Shown: positions 36,469 to 46,833 of the stretch, piece by piece
Position numbering within the stretch: the first letter of the stretch is position 1
Layout of the letters: each line of letters begins with the position of its first letter
DNA from: Thiothrix sp.
GTDB lineage: Bacteria > Pseudomonadota > Gammaproteobacteria > Thiotrichales > Thiotrichaceae
Assembly: GCA_008015155.1 (NCBI GenBank)
Contig: SSFA01000020.1
Coordinates: forward strand, 124,001-188,000
Direction of reading: 5' to 3'
Length of the DNA stretch: 64,000 nucleotides
Position numbers and translations under genes: made by a program
Notes under the pieces: generated by a model
What the model was told of the DNA's origin: nothing
What the model saw: the letters and a program-made list of their open reading frames with translations, nothing else
The model's database searches: none

Positions 36469-39400
36469 TTATTTAAAGGCCGGAACGGTTCCGTTAATAA
36501 TATAGTTAGCATTGAAGGTAGTGTTTTCAGGGTGTAGCAGTACATTACCTAAGATAACATTGGTATCATTATTCGGCCCTGCGTAAATAGTTACCCCATC
36601 TAAATTTGCATCAGTTGCAAAATAGCCATTCATTAGATAGGCCGTATTTACACCTGTATTACCAGGCGCGATTAATAGCGCACCTAAGGTCACATTCAAA
36701 TCACTGCCAGGGCCGTTAGAAATAATCGTATTACTATTATTCACATCACCCGCCCAAAGCATCGCGACTTTGGTATTGGTCAGTTGTGCGTTTTTGCCAT
36801 AAGTTGCGGTTTTAGGGCTACTAAAATCCACTAACGTGCTGACAGCGGATAAAGCAACCGGAGTTGCTGTCATAGCTCCCATATGATTCCGATGGTCAAC
36901 GGCTACATAGTAGTTACCGGGTTTCACATCATGGATGAGGATTTCCTTAGCACCCGTTTGGCCATCCACAATATCCCCATCACGCTGTAAAACGCTGGCA
37001 TGCGTCATCATGCGCTTTTCAGGATTGCTAGGATCGCGTAACTCAATCAGAATCCAATCTACTGCTGCATCATTGCCAGTCAGTGCATAGACGCTATTAC
37101 TCAGAGTTTCTGTCCCTAGATGCCCAAACGGTGAGACAGCATAAGGTGAATTGGTGTATCCAAAGGAGGCACTCAGCGAGCTATAAGGCTGTTGCTTGGG
37201 TAAGTAATTTAATCGGCGCAAATCGTCTGACATCAAGCCAGAGCTAGCATTATAAGCACCTTGCAACATAGCCCGCACACTTAAACGGATATAACTATTT
37301 GCAACAGGATCTAGGTAATCCAGAATCCCGTCTAGGTCAGCATCTATGGCGTCGCTAGGATTGCCATCAGCGTTTGGATCAGGCTGTTCATTACGGGTAG
37401 AAACTCCATCGCCATCATCATCTGTGTCGCGATAGTTGTGAAGACCATCTTTATCGGTATCAATACCATCATCTGGATTACCATTGCCATTTGGATCAGG
37501 CTGTTCATATTTAGTCAGAATGCTATCGTTATCATCATCTGCATCTAAATAATCAGGGCGTCCATCCTTATCAGTATCATCATCGGTGGGCGTATTGCCA
37601 TTGTAGTTTTCGTACCAAGTACTAATGGTATCGCCATCATCATCTTTATCAAGGTAGTCTGGGATACCATCTTTATCCGTATCATCATCAACAGGCGTAT
37701 TACCATTATAGTTTTCTAACTTCGTAAGGACGCCATCATTATCATCATCAATATCTAAATAATCAGCGATACCGTCTTTGTCAGTATCGGTACTAGGCGT
37801 GTTTTTACCCGCATTCTCAGTCACTGTCGGTACACCATCACCATCATCATCAGGATCAATTAAATCTGGAATGCCATCAGCATCATGATCCCAAGGTTTG
37901 GTCAGAGAAGAGCCTAGTTCATAATTATCCGGTAAACCATCTTTGTCACTATCGATGCTATCTGGATTTGAACCTAAATTTGCTTCTTGTTCGTTGGTTA
38001 AACCATCTCCATCATCGTCGGCAGCGGGGCTGTGATTATCGTCTTTATCTAAATAGTCTGGGATTTTATCGCCGTCGGTATCTTTAGCATCTTCAGGTTG
38101 ATGATTTCCATTAGGGTCATTATTTTCCGTATTCGAGAGCTTGCCATCATTGTCATCATCAGCATCTAAATAGTCTGGAATACCATCTTTATCCGTATCA
38201 TCATCACTTGGGCTACCACCATTATAATTTTCATATTTGGTGTTAAGCCCATCATTATCGTCATCTAAATCTAAATAATCAGGGATGCCATCTTTATCCG
38301 TATCCTTATTACCTTCCAACTGAGTAGCTAAACCATCTCCGTCATCATCAGTGTCTAAGTAGTTAGGAATACCATCCGCATCAGTATCTTTCGAACCCTC
38401 GTCTTTAGTAGGAATGCCATCCCCATCATCATCGGTATCGCGATAATCATAGAGGCCATCCTTATCAGTATCCTTGAGGCCTTCTTGTTGGGTAGGAATG
38501 CCATCCCCATCGTCATCAGCATCTAAATAATCGGGAATGCCATCTTTATCTGTGTCATCGTCCTTGGGGCTGCCACCATTATAATTTTCAGAGTCTGTCG
38601 AGAGGCCGTCCCCATCATCATCTTTATCTAAATAATCAGGGATGCCATCCTGATCTGTATCTTTAATGCCTTCTTCTTGGGAGGGGATCTCGTCGCCATC
38701 GTCATCGGTGTCGAGAATATCCGGAATCCCATCATTGTCAGTATCGCGCGGCTTTAATGGGTCGCTACCTACCTCTGTTTTGTCATCGATCCCATCGCCA
38801 TCAGTATCCGCATTATCTAAGTTACTACCTAAAGCAGTCTCAATATTATCGTTCAGCCCATCATTATCGCGGTCTTCCGCTACATCGGTAACTTTAATGC
38901 TTAAGGCCTGTTGATCACAGGCTTGATAACTATCACAGACTTTGACAATCACATTGTAGACATTGTCAGTGCCTTGATCTTGAGGTTTTTCATAGTCAGG
39001 TGCTAGCTTAAAACGCAAGAGGCCGGCACTATCAAGACTGAATAAAGCGTCATCAGCACCACCACCTAAGCTCCATACCAAGCCTTTACCCTCAGTTTCA
39101 CCTTCGGTATCTGTGGCCGCATAGTCGATCAGGGCATTGAGATTATTTTCAGCTGTTGTGATGCTTGCAGAAGCGGCACTCCCTGCATTGCTAATGCTCG
39201 GTGCAGTATTACTCACTGTATTGAGAGTGAGTGTGGCCGTATCGTCTTCAGTGGGCTTAGCTAAGCGGTTATATGGGGTGGAATCTGGATCTTCATTAAA
39301 GGAATAAGTAATTTCCGCAGGAATGGTATAGCTAAGGTCGGTACCTACTTTAGCCCGAATGCTGAAAGTACGTTTGCTATTAGCCAAAACTTTGCCCACA

Positions 39401-40440
39401 GACCACTGTCCGGTCTGAGCATTGAAGAGACCAGTCGAGTTATCGCTCAGATAGCTTAGCCCTGGGGGTAATTCAATATTTGCTGTAACTAAGCGCGAGG
39501 CGGTCGCAGATTTATTGCTTAAAGTATAGGTGAGATCAACAACCCCATTACGATCAGGCTTTAAAGGGCTAGCACTAGCAGTTAATTCCAAATCTACTTC
39601 AGTTGAAGATGTACTAGTCAGCCATTTGAAAAAAGCAGCAGAATCGTAAGCTTGATCCCCAGTATCAGCTAAAGCGAGTTTGACGTGATAACGTTGATTA
39701 GCTTGTAAACTGCCCAAAGACGCAGTGAGCGGAGTCGTAAAACCATCGAGTTGAGTACCCGTTTTGCCGCTACCATTACCATTGTCTACAAAGTAGGCAG
39801 AATTGCCTAATTGACACGTCGTACCATCTTTTAAGCTCCCAGCAACGCCCGCATTCACATTGTTAACCGCAATAGCTTGTTTGGTATCTGGCAAAAAGGC
39901 GGCATTTTGGGTGCTAGTCAACCCAGGACCTGAAATAAATAAACCAAAGACATCATTAAACTTACTACAGACATATTCTGGATATTCGTCAGAGCCAAAA
40001 ACCAACAAGAAATTAAGGCGATCACCTTCTGGAACAATATCAAACTCGATAATCACAGGATCATTAATCGCTGTAGCCGCGAGTTTGGTGAGGTCAGGGT
40101 CAGCGTATTTAATCGTGGTGTTAAAAGTATATTTCTGATTATTATTCGGGCCAAGGATACTGCCTAGATTGCCCGTACTCATGAATAATCCTTCATTGAT
40201 TCCTAAAATAGGATCAACATCCGAAGGATCCTTGCCCCCCGTAAAGATACCATATTGATTTTTGATACCTTTAGTAATTTGTAGATTCTCAACCGTCAAG
40301 CCAGGGCCATCAAGAATGAGCCGCATATCACTCAAGGTAGGGGATGCATTTAAGGTCAGCGCTGCAGAAGCTGGCAAACTACTAAGCAATAACATGCTCA
40401 AAAGTAGAGGCCGTACACGCCCGAGAGTACGTTGGGACAT
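36469..40440 (-). CDS. Large secreted protein with choice-of-anchor L, cadherin-like and thrombospondin type 3 repeats
   Basis: About 1,323 residues; ATG 40440 with AGGAC upstream gives a signal peptide ending near PASA. Order: a choice-of-anchor L-like domain ([28 protein letters not shown] motif as [12 protein letters not shown]), a DUF11-like beta domain (about 285-400), a cadherin-like domain (about 415-525), then about 520 residues of Asp-rich thrombospondin type 3 repeats, and a C-terminal domain (about 1080-1323) containing two similar [16 protein letters not shown] motifs. The repeats should bind many calcium ions and form a rigid stalk. No sortase, PEP-CTERM or autotransporter signal is seen, so surface display or type II secretion is only inferred. 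A possible adhesin or matrix protein. Confidence 0.78.
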   Translation of the reverse strand: MSQRTLGRVRPLLLSMLLLSSLPASAALTLNASPTLSDMRLILDGPGLTVENLQITKGIKNQYGIFTGGKDPSDVDPILGINEGLFMSTGNLGSILGPNNNQKYTFNTTIKYADPDLTKLAATAINDPVIIEFDIVPEGDRLNFLLVFGSDEYPEYVCSKFNDVFGLFISGPGLTSTQNAAFLPDTKQAIAVNNVNAGVAGSLKDGTTCQLGNSAYFVDNGNGSGKTGTQLDGFTTPLTASLGSLQANQRYHVKLALADTGDQAYDSAAFFKWLTSTSSTEVDLELTASASPLKPDRNGVVDLTYTLSNKSATASRLVTANIELPPGLSYLSDNSTGLFNAQTGQWSVGKVLANSKRTFSIRAKVGTDLSYTIPAEITYSFNEDPDSTPYNRLAKPTEDDTATLTLNTVSNTAPSISNAGSAASASITTAENNLNALIDYAATDTEGETEGKGLVWSLGGGADDALFSLDSAGLLRFKLAPDYEKPQDQGTDNVYNVIVKVCDSYQACDQQALSIKVTDVAEDRDNDGLNDNIETALGSNLDNADTDGDGIDDKTEVGSDPLKPRDTDNDGIPDILDTDDDGDEIPSQEEGIKDTDQDGIPDYLDKDDDGDGLSTDSENYNGGSPKDDDTDKDGIPDYLDADDDGDGIPTQQEGLKDTDKDGLYDYRDTDDDGDGIPTKDEGSKDTDADGIPNYLDTDDDGDGLATQLEGNKDTDKDGIPDYLDLDDDNDGLNTKYENYNGGSPSDDDTDKDGIPDYLDADDDNDGKLSNTENNDPNGNHQPEDAKDTDGDKIPDYLDKDDNHSPAADDDGDGLTNEQEANLGSNPDSIDSDKDGLPDNYELGSSLTKPWDHDADGIPDLIDPDDDGDGVPTVTENAGKNTPSTDTDKDGIADYLDIDDDNDGVLTKLENYNGNTPVDDDTDKDGIPDYLDKDDDGDTISTWYENYNGNTPTDDDTDKDGRPDYLDADDDNDSILTKYEQPDPNGNGNPDDGIDTDKDGLHNYRDTDDDGDGVSTRNEQPDPNADGNPSDAIDADLDGILDYLDPVANSYIRLSVRAMLQGAYNASSGLMSDDLRRLNYLPKQQPYSSLSASFGYTNSPYAVSPFGHLGTETLSNSVYALTGNDAAVDWILIELRDPSNPEKRMMTHASVLQRDGDIVDGQTGAKEILIHDVKPGNYYVAVDHRNHMGAMTATPVALSAVSTLVDFSSPKTATYGKNAQLTNTKVAMLWAGDVNNSNTIISNGPGSDLNVTLGALLIAPGNTGVNTAYLMNGYFATDANLDGVTIYAGPNNDTNVILGNVLLHPENTTFNANYIINGTVPAFK
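37306..38879 (-). repeat. Tandem thrombospondin type 3 calcium-binding repeats in coding DNA
   Basis: The DNA is a long run of degenerate repeats rich in GAT-type codons; the leftward protein repeats the unit [19 protein letters not shown] about fourteen times, alternating with short spacers such as YENYNGNTP or xQxEGxKD. Copies differ by synonymous changes, so this is an old array with ongoing duplication and not a fresh microsatellite. It lies wholly within the large secreted protein gene. Confidence 0.85.
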
Positions 40441-40573
40441 AAGCAAGTCCTATTGTTTTTATTATCAAGCCCAAATGACGGATAAGTCACAGTTGTAATA
40501 TACATACATGACTGCTCAAAATCCTTTATTACGCAACTAGCCTATAAGATAAATTTATTCATGTCAAATCACG

Positions 40574-40590
40574 GATTAACGCCGTTAATC
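40574..40590. promoter_or_regulatory. 17-base palindrome in divergent promoter region
   Basis: GATTAACGCCGTTAATC is an inverted repeat with 8-base arms around a single central base. It lies between the divergent calcium-repeat protein and mltA genes, about 134 and 94 bases from their starts, a typical position for a dimeric repressor or activator site. No regulator is identified. Confidence 0.4.
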
Positions 40591-40683
40591 TGAATTCACC
40601 ACTTATCCCTTTCAGAGCTAAGGCTGGCAAGGGATAATAGCTAAAAACCCCATACAACTATAAAAATAATTTAGGGTGTCTAC

Positions 40684-41952
40684 GTGAAAACCAATCTAGT
40701 AGTACCAGTAGCTATGGCTATACTTTATGCATGTTCGTGGTATAGCAGTGTGTCACAAGCTGGTGTATTGCCTTGGTCTGATTACCATGCCCCAGATTTG
40801 CCTCTACCCACGTATAACTCAAGCTCTCCTACTTATCAGGAAGAACTAGCCCCCGCTAGAAATGATCCAGCACAGTCTTTCATGCAGCCAACTCATTTTT
40901 CACAGCTAGCCGAACCAAAATTCCCATTTTTCCCACAAAATCAGCGCTGTGATCCCCAGAATTTCTCTTTGGACGCCTGTATTGTCAAAACAGTAGGCAG
41001 TCAGGAGGGTTTACTTCAGCAAGTCAATTATCTGCGTTCTAAAAATCCACAAATGCGCGAAGGCCCAGGTTGGGCTAATTTACCGAATACAGTGTTACTT
41101 CAAACCGCTCTAGAGTTAATGCGCTGGGAACATGGGCAAACGCCTTTTACCCTACGTGATCGGTTTAATCTCTTAGAGATTCCATCCGCCAAGCATGCAG
41201 GGCAAGCGCAATACACAGGCTATTTTACGCCAGTTGTCGAAGTACAAAATTGGCCAGATGAGCATTATCGCTATCCAATTTATTCCTTGCCTCCCGGTCA
41301 GGAGTGTAATTTCACTCGTGCAGAAATTGATGCAGGTGCTTTACGAGGGCGAGGCTTAGAGATTGGTTGGACTAACGATGTAGTGAATTTATATTTTTCG
41401 CATATCCAAGGTTCTGCGATTGCGCGGTTTAGCGATGGCCAAGAAGTGTTTCTAGATTATGCAGGCACTAATCATAAACAACATGTGAGTATTGGAGCGT
41501 ATTTAAAAGAGCAGGGTTATCAAGGTAGCTTGAGTAATGAAAGTATTCGCCAATGGTTACATCAGCATCCTGAGCGCATTACTGAAGTACTCCACCAAAA
41601 CCCTCGCTATGTCTTTTTTAAAAAGGCAGAGAACCGCCCCAAAACCTCGATTGGCTCAGAAGTCATTCCTTGGCATACCGTGGCCGTCGATGACCATTTT
41701 ATTCCACTTGGCTCGGTTTTGTTAGCAGAAATCCCACGAGTTGACCACAATGGTGAAATTGTCGGTACTGATTGGCGCTTATTATTTGCTCAAGATCGTG
41801 GCAAGGCTATTAAGGGGCCTGGGCGTTTAGATTTCTACACGGGAGCTGGCCCGCAGGCAGAAAAAGCCACTTATCATATGACAGGCTTCCGTAAATCCTA
41901 TTTAGTAGTGCTAAAACCTGAGTTTTTTAGGAATAGTTTTGTAGGGCTTTGA
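40684..41952 (+). CDS. mltA: Membrane-bound lytic murein transglycosylase A
   Basis: 422-residue MltA-family enzyme that cleaves peptidoglycan glycan strands to 1,6-anhydro-muropeptides in the periplasm. Recognised by QYTGYFTPVVE near residue 178, the DUF/VSPFG-type barrel insert (FFSHIQGSAI-like LYFSHIQGSAIARFSDG), and the 3D-type catalytic barrel LLFAQDRGKAIKGPGRLDFYTGAG containing the catalytic Asp. The start is GTG 40684. The signal peptide (about 1-26) has a Cys at 16 but not a clean lipobox, so the lipoprotein anchor of E. coli MltA may be absent. A proline-rich linker precedes the catalytic part. Confidence 0.88.
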   Translation: MKTNLVVPVAMAILYACSWYSSVSQAGVLPWSDYHAPDLPLPTYNSSSPTYQEELAPARNDPAQSFMQPTHFSQLAEPKFPFFPQNQRCDPQNFSLDACIVKTVGSQEGLLQQVNYLRSKNPQMREGPGWANLPNTVLLQTALELMRWEHGQTPFTLRDRFNLLEIPSAKHAGQAQYTGYFTPVVEVQNWPDEHYRYPIYSLPPGQECNFTRAEIDAGALRGRGLEIGWTNDVVNLYFSHIQGSAIARFSDGQEVFLDYAGTNHKQHVSIGAYLKEQGYQGSLSNESIRQWLHQHPERITEVLHQNPRYVFFKKAENRPKTSIGSEVIPWHTVAVDDHFIPLGSVLLAEIPRVDHNGEIVGTDWRLLFAQDRGKAIKGPGRLDFYTGAGPQAEKATYHMTGFRKSYLVVLKPEFFRNSFVGL

Positions 41953-42054
41953 ACTAAGCGTCTATTCATCTAACTAAGCTTATGGTAAGTAGAATGGGAA
42001 AGTTTTATTCTCGCTCTACTAGGCTTGGTTGGTCTCTAATAGGATAACAAACTC

Positions 42055-43140
42055 ATGGTAAACCTGATTGATGTTGTCATCATTGCAATTGCATTGATGG
42101 CTGCCTTGGGCGCACTTTTGCTGCTGCGACCACAAGCACACCAACAAGATGCACAGGATGTGCGCAAAATTCGTTTAGGTGCTGAGCTAGATCAGCAACG
42201 CATCGCTGAGATTCTGAATACTATTCAACATGGTGCGCAGGATGCTGATTATCTAAACTCGCAGCTCAAAAGCCGGGTTGAGGAAATTAATCGAGAAGGC
42301 CAAACAAGCCGCACCTTAGCAGAAGAAGCAGAGCGCACCATTAATCGGGTAAAAGAAGCTGAAACTGAGCTACGCAGTATTTCTACTCAATTAGGTGAGC
42401 GTATCCAATATGTACAAACTTATTGGGATGGGCAGCTCACGGATACGGTAGAAGCAGTACGTAATGTCCATAGCAAACTGACTCAAGGCTTAAGTCAAGT
42501 AGACGAAGGTTTATTGCGTCTGCGTGAGCAAGAAAAAATGGCACAGGGCTTCACGCAAAAACTGATTGAAAATCAAAAAATGCAATTTGCAGCTCAGCAA
42601 GAAAATGCACGCTTAGCCACAGATATCAATGCGCAATTAGAGTCGATGCTGCGAGAATCCAGCAAAACTTTATATGGCATGCAAGAGCAGCAAAAACAAG
42701 CTGACAGTCTATTCGCTCAGTTCACTCAAGAAATTCAAGGTTTAGAACAACAAGCCCAAGAATACTTTACGAGTACCTTCCAGACGACGGATGTAGCGCG
42801 CCAAGAGCTGTTGCAAGGTTTAGATGAAACTCGTGAGAAAATAGCTAAGCTGCGGGAGCAAGATGAGCAAGGCAGTTTAATGGGGCAACGCATTCGTCAA
42901 CAGTTTGATAAGGTAGACAAATTACAAGTCGATCGCTTAGCAAAAGCTGTTGATTTAACCGACGAAATGTGTGTGGATTTGCAAGCAGGCTTAGAAAATG
43001 CGCGTAATCTGCTCAAATTGCTTGAGGAGAAAACTCAACAAGTTTTAAATGAAGTGGACGGCGAGCCAGCAAAGTTACAAGCACCGGCTGATGCCACTAA
43101 ACGCAATGACAATTTGTTTTCTTTGAGTGCTTATCGTTAG
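42055..43140 (+). CDS. Membrane-anchored coiled-coil protein of unknown function
   Basis: 361 residues: one N-terminal transmembrane helix (residues 4-25, LIDVVIIAIALMAALGALLLL) followed by nearly uninterrupted heptad-rich helix, with Gln and Glu abundant, to about residue 330. The layout recalls RmuC N-termini or methyl-accepting signalling stalks, but no RmuC nuclease or MCP signalling tip is present. I cannot assign a function. It stands alone between mltA and the ABC exporter, with AGGATA ahead of the ATG. Confidence 0.7.
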   Translation: MVNLIDVVIIAIALMAALGALLLLRPQAHQQDAQDVRKIRLGAELDQQRIAEILNTIQHGAQDADYLNSQLKSRVEEINREGQTSRTLAEEAERTINRVKEAETELRSISTQLGERIQYVQTYWDGQLTDTVEAVRNVHSKLTQGLSQVDEGLLRLREQEKMAQGFTQKLIENQKMQFAAQQENARLATDINAQLESMLRESSKTLYGMQEQQKQADSLFAQFTQEIQGLEQQAQEYFTSTFQTTDVARQELLQGLDETREKIAKLREQDEQGSLMGQRIRQQFDKVDKLQVDRLAKAVDLTDEMCVDLQAGLENARNLLKLLEEKTQQVLNEVDGEPAKLQAPADATKRNDNLFSLSAYR

Positions 43141-43213
43141 GGAGAAGAGCCATCCGTGGCGTCCCGAAGGTAGCTATCCGTGCATATGACCTTGACCTTT
43201 TAGCTTAGAGACT

Positions 43214-43246
43214 GCAGCTCAAACAGGTAGAATATGTTTGAGCTGC
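43214..43246. terminator. Strong hairpin between convergent genes
   Basis: Perfect 12-base arms GCAGCTCAAACA (43214-43225) and TGTTTGAGCTGC (43235-43246) with a nine-base loop, between the coiled-coil gene and the convergent ABC exporter. No U-run follows on either strand; probably a processing or transcription-ending hairpin. Confidence 0.5.
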
Positions 43247-43311
43247 GATATTGAGTGTAGACGCTTTTTCCGATCCCGCTGATAAAAATGTATGAATTCT
43301 TACCAAGTTTA

Positions 43312-45135
43312 TTAATTACTAGCCACTAGGCTGATTTTTTCATCCTGTTCATGCAGTTGTAAGTCCCACATTTGTTTATAGATTCCAGCCTGATTCAATA
43401 ATTCGCTGTGCGTACCTTGTTCGATGATCTGGCCTTTTTCCATCACTAAAATCTGATCGGCATCTACTATGGTGGATAGTCGATGGGCAATCATGAGCGT
43501 GGTATGTTGCCCTGCTACTTCATTTAAGGTCTTTTGAATAGCCTGTTCGGTAGCACTGTCCAAGGAGGAAGTGGCTTCATCAAAAATTAAAATTGGTGGT
43601 TGTTTTAAAATCGCCCGAGCAATCGCAACCCGCTGTTTTTCCCCCCCAGAAAGCTTTAAGCCGCGCTCACCAACGACGGTATTCCAGCCTTCTGGCAAGC
43701 TTTCAATAAAGCTGCGAATTTGTGCCATTTCTGCCGCTTGTTCTAAATCAGCTTGAGTGGCTTTGGGATTACCATATTGCAGGTTGTAGCGAATGCTATC
43801 GTTAAAGAGCACTGTGTCTTGTGGCACAATCCCGATCGCTTTGCGCAAACTATGCTGAGTCACCGAGCGAATATCTTGGCCATCCAGCAAGATCTGCCCA
43901 CTATTCACATCATAAAACCGGTAGAGTAGACGCGATAAAGTAGATTTTCCTGCGCCACTATGCCCAACTACAGCCACCTTTTTACCAGCAGGTACAGTAA
44001 AAGAAACCTGATTTAAGATTTGCCGTTCTGGCGTGTAGCCGAAATCAACTTGTTCAAAGCGAATTTCGCCATGGCTAATCTTTAGTTCGGGAGCATTGGC
44101 TAGATCGTTAATCTCTGGTGGTGTTTCTAGTAGATGAAAGAGCATATCCATATCCGCTAAAGTGTATTTTAGCTGCCGATACATAACCCCGAGCGCCCCA
44201 AGTGGTATAAATAGCTGCAACATAAAAGCATTCACCATGACCAAATCACCCAGTGACATCGTGCCCTGCACGACTCCATTGGTAGCTAAAAACATAATAA
44301 TAGTGACGCCCACCGCAATAATGGCACCTTGGCCAAAATTCAGAATAGACATAGAGGTCTGGCTTTTTACCGCGACATCCTCCCATTCCGCTAGAGTGCG
44401 GTTATAGCGTTCTAGCTCAAGCTGTTCATTGTTGAAATATTTGACGGTTTCATAATTGATCAGGCTATCTATCGATTGATTGCTGCCTTGAGAATCTAAA
44501 CGATTCATCGCATGCCGATGATCCATCCGCCATTCGGTGATTTTTACTGTGAAAATCACATAGACCAACACGGTGGAGAAGGTCACTAGAGCAAAAATCG
44601 GTGCATAGTTATGCAACAGAATTACGGCAACTAAGGTAAATTCAATCGCAATCGGAACAATGCTAAACACCAGATAATTGAGCAACGTACTGATTGAGCT
44701 AGTACCGCGTTCAATATCGCGCGCAATCCCGCCAGTTTTACGTTCTAAATGATAACGTAGCGATAATTTGTGGAGGTGTTCGAGGACGCGCACCGAGACT
44801 TGCCGAATCGCGTGATAGCGCACCCGTGCAAACACCGTATCGCGCAGTTCATTAAATAAAGCACCGGCTAAGCGTAAAGCTCCATAAGCAAATAATAAAC
44901 TCAGCGGTAAGACTAAGAGCTGTGAGGATTTAGTTTCGAGGCTATCCACAATCATCTTTAATACGAGTGGAATACCTACATTCGCTACTTTCGCGGCGAC
45001 TAAGCAAGCTAAAGCAAAGAAAACTCGACCACGAAAATCAATTAAGAATGGCAACATCGATTTTAGATTATGCCAATCGCGGCGGTCAGTATGGGCACGT
45101 TCAGTACGTGCTGCTGGCATCATCATGGAGTGCAT
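43312..45135 (-). CDS. Atm1/HMT1-type ABC exporter (fused permease-ATPase)
   Basis: 607-residue half-transporter: six membrane helices (about 30-320) and one ABC ATPase domain. The permease carries the Atm1 signature KTGGIARDIERGTSSISTLLNYLVFSIVPIAIEF; the ATPase has GHSGAGKSTLSRLLYRF (Walker A), LSGGEKQRVAIARA and ILIFDEATSSLD. Bacterial Atm1-like proteins export glutathione-derived conjugates and help with heavy-metal tolerance; mitochondrial Atm1 supports cytosolic Fe-S assembly. Works as a homodimer. Start ATG 45135 is the first of several nearby Met codons, so it is approximate. Confidence 0.87.
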   Translation of the reverse strand: MHSMMMPAARTERAHTDRRDWHNLKSMLPFLIDFRGRVFFALACLVAAKVANVGIPLVLKMIVDSLETKSSQLLVLPLSLLFAYGALRLAGALFNELRDTVFARVRYHAIRQVSVRVLEHLHKLSLRYHLERKTGGIARDIERGTSSISTLLNYLVFSIVPIAIEFTLVAVILLHNYAPIFALVTFSTVLVYVIFTVKITEWRMDHRHAMNRLDSQGSNQSIDSLINYETVKYFNNEQLELERYNRTLAEWEDVAVKSQTSMSILNFGQGAIIAVGVTIIMFLATNGVVQGTMSLGDLVMVNAFMLQLFIPLGALGVMYRQLKYTLADMDMLFHLLETPPEINDLANAPELKISHGEIRFEQVDFGYTPERQILNQVSFTVPAGKKVAVVGHSGAGKSTLSRLLYRFYDVNSGQILLDGQDIRSVTQHSLRKAIGIVPQDTVLFNDSIRYNLQYGNPKATQADLEQAAEMAQIRSFIESLPEGWNTVVGERGLKLSGGEKQRVAIARAILKQPPILIFDEATSSLDSATEQAIQKTLNEVAGQHTTLMIAHRLSTIVDADQILVMEKGQIIEQGTHSELLNQAGIYKQMWDLQLHEQDEKISLVASN

Positions 45136-45232
45136 ATTGAACCCTGTATAACAAGGTTGCTAATACTACGCCGGTTCACTAGGGGTGTCACAAACGATAA
45201 AGTTTAGCAGGGTATTTAACAGATAATTAAAA

Positions 45233-45259
45233 ACAGCCCTGTCCTAAGAGCAGGGCTGT
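45233..45259 (-). terminator. Leftward intrinsic terminator in the ABC exporter–rluB gap
   Basis: Nine-base GC-rich arms ACAGCCCTG (45233-45241) and CAGGGCTGT (45251-45259), loop of nine. On the minus strand the stem is followed at once by TTTTTAATT, the standard form of a Rho-independent terminator. No leftward gene ends here: rluB to the right runs rightward, and the ABC exporter begins 98 bases to the left. It may end an unannotated leftward RNA or attenuate the exporter's leader. The rest of this roughly 300-base gap shows no gene. Confidence 0.65.
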
Positions 45260-45435
45260 ACCTCTAGCGGTTTGTCTATTAGATTAGTTAGATTTATTAA
45301 TTTGAGCGAAATTTACACAGAGCAAGGTGAATAGACTCTGAATGATGCTTAATCTTTAAGCAGATGTTTAGATGAGTGCTTGTGTCATAATAGGATTTTT
45401 ATGACCAGCACGGCTGGCGTCTAAAGGTAGTTGAG

Positions 45436-46350
45436 ATGAAAGAACGTATTCAGAAGCTGCTGTCCCGTGCAGGTTATGGCTCGCGACGTGAAATTGAACG
45501 CTGGATTGAAGCCGGTGAAATCTTAGTGAATGGTAAAGTAGCTGAATTAGGTCAGCCGATTAGTGAAAGCGATAAGGTCATTCTGCGTGGTAAGACCCTG
45601 CATTTAGAATCTAAGCTACGTGCGACTCCCAAAGTACTGATGTATCACAAAAAGGCCGGTGAAATGTGTACCCGCCATGATCCAGAAGGCCGCCCTACTG
45701 TCTTCGATAACCTTCCCCATTTACGTCAAGGTCGCTGGATTATGATTGGGCGGCTGGATGTAAATACAGACGGCTTATTGCTTTTTACCACGGATGGGGA
45801 GCTTGCGAATAAACTGATGCATCCTTCCTCCGAAGTGGAGCGTGAATATGCAACGCGCATCTTAGGCGAAGTCACAGCTGAAATGTTGCAGCGCTTACAA
45901 ACCGGAGTACAACTTGAAGATGGTCCTGCACACTTCTTGCGTATTATGGAAGGCGGTGGTGAGGGGGCTAATCACTGGTATCATGTCGTGCTGGCAGAAG
46001 GTCGTAATCGTGAAGTACGACGTTTGTGGGAGTCGCAAGGCTTAAAAGTTAGCCGTTTGATTCGAGTTCGCTATGGTTTTTTAAGTTTGCCGCGCTCTCT
46101 ACGCGGTGGGCAGCATGAAGAACTTGATGTGAAGACATTAAGGCGCTTGTATGAATCGGTTGGAATGAATTTTGAGGAATTTATGCCCGCTGAAACAGCG
46201 AAGCCGTCAGGCTACCGACCTGCACCCAAAGACCCTAGCAAACCTCGTTCACCTAGCCCTTATCGTAAAGCGCGTACGTCCACTAAAAACTCTACTGAGG
46301 GCAGCAAACCGCAGCGACCAGCGCGCAGAGATGCTAATCGCCCTAAGTAA
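45436..46350 (+). CDS. rluB: 23S rRNA pseudouridine-2605 synthase
   Basis: 304-residue RsuA/RluB-family pseudouridine synthase acting on 23S rRNA. N-terminal S4 RNA-binding domain (RIQKLLSRAGYGSRREIERWI), then the catalytic GRLDVNTDGLLLFTTDGELAN with the active-site Asp, and NREVRRLWESQG. The tail from about residue 255 is basic and proline/serine-rich, disordered, as often seen in RluB. A CATAAT box lies about 50 bases upstream within the gap. Confidence 0.9.
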   Translation: MKERIQKLLSRAGYGSRREIERWIEAGEILVNGKVAELGQPISESDKVILRGKTLHLESKLRATPKVLMYHKKAGEMCTRHDPEGRPTVFDNLPHLRQGRWIMIGRLDVNTDGLLLFTTDGELANKLMHPSSEVEREYATRILGEVTAEMLQRLQTGVQLEDGPAHFLRIMEGGGEGANHWYHVVLAEGRNREVRRLWESQGLKVSRLIRVRYGFLSLPRSLRGGQHEELDVKTLRRLYESVGMNFEEFMPAETAKPSGYRPAPKDPSKPRSPSPYRKARTSTKNSTEGSKPQRPARRDANRPK

Positions 46351-46455
46351 ATTGTTAAGCTCAGCGGACTTTTAGAGCGCTTAATCTACTGATTGCTATC
46401 AGTTCTATTTATTTCAAATCATGCTGGCTCTCAAGCTTTTAGGGAGGGCTGGCCG

Positions 46456-46833
46456 ATGTTGAAGACTTCATATGCTTGTTTGGGATTATGCTTTATTAGC
46501 TACCAAGCACTAGCACAACCACAAGTGGAGTTAAATCTGACTCAACTGCTTGATCCAGATTGCCAAGGAAATCTATTAGTTGAAGCGACTCATATCGAAC
46601 CCGGCCAATGTATTCGCTATCAAGTCAGCGTCACTAATAAGGGTACGAGTGTTGCGCAAACTGTAGTCCTTAAGCTACCGATCCCTACTCATACTGTTTT
46701 ACAGCCGGGCTTAGCAAGTCAGTCACTGACTCCAGTAAGGGGTTCACAACCAAATCAGCAACTACAAACTCAGTTGGATCGCTTAGAGGCACATGAATCA
46801 CTTAGCTTGCATTACACAGTACAAGTAATGTGA
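46456..46833 (+). CDS. Small secreted DUF11-like protein
   Basis: 125 residues from ATG 46456, which has AGGGAGGG upstream; the frame is open from 46393 without a better start. Signal peptide ends at QALAQ (about residue 20). The rest (GQCIRYQVSVTNKGTSVAQTVVLKLPIPTHTVL) is one immunoglobulin-like DUF11 domain, usually part of larger surface proteins. Two cysteines may pair. Stand-alone copies have no known function. It converges on gmk with no gap. Confidence 0.65.
   Translation: MLKTSYACLGLCFISYQALAQPQVELNLTQLLDPDCQGNLLVEATHIEPGQCIRYQVSVTNKGTSVAQTVVLKLPIPTHTVLQPGLASQSLTPVRGSQPNQQLQTQLDRLEAHESLSLHYTVQVM

Noticed and set aside
36469..40440. Possible CRISPR-like direct repeats
   Set aside because: Units are degenerate, in frame and encode calcium-binding protein repeats; no constant repeat/unique spacer pattern.
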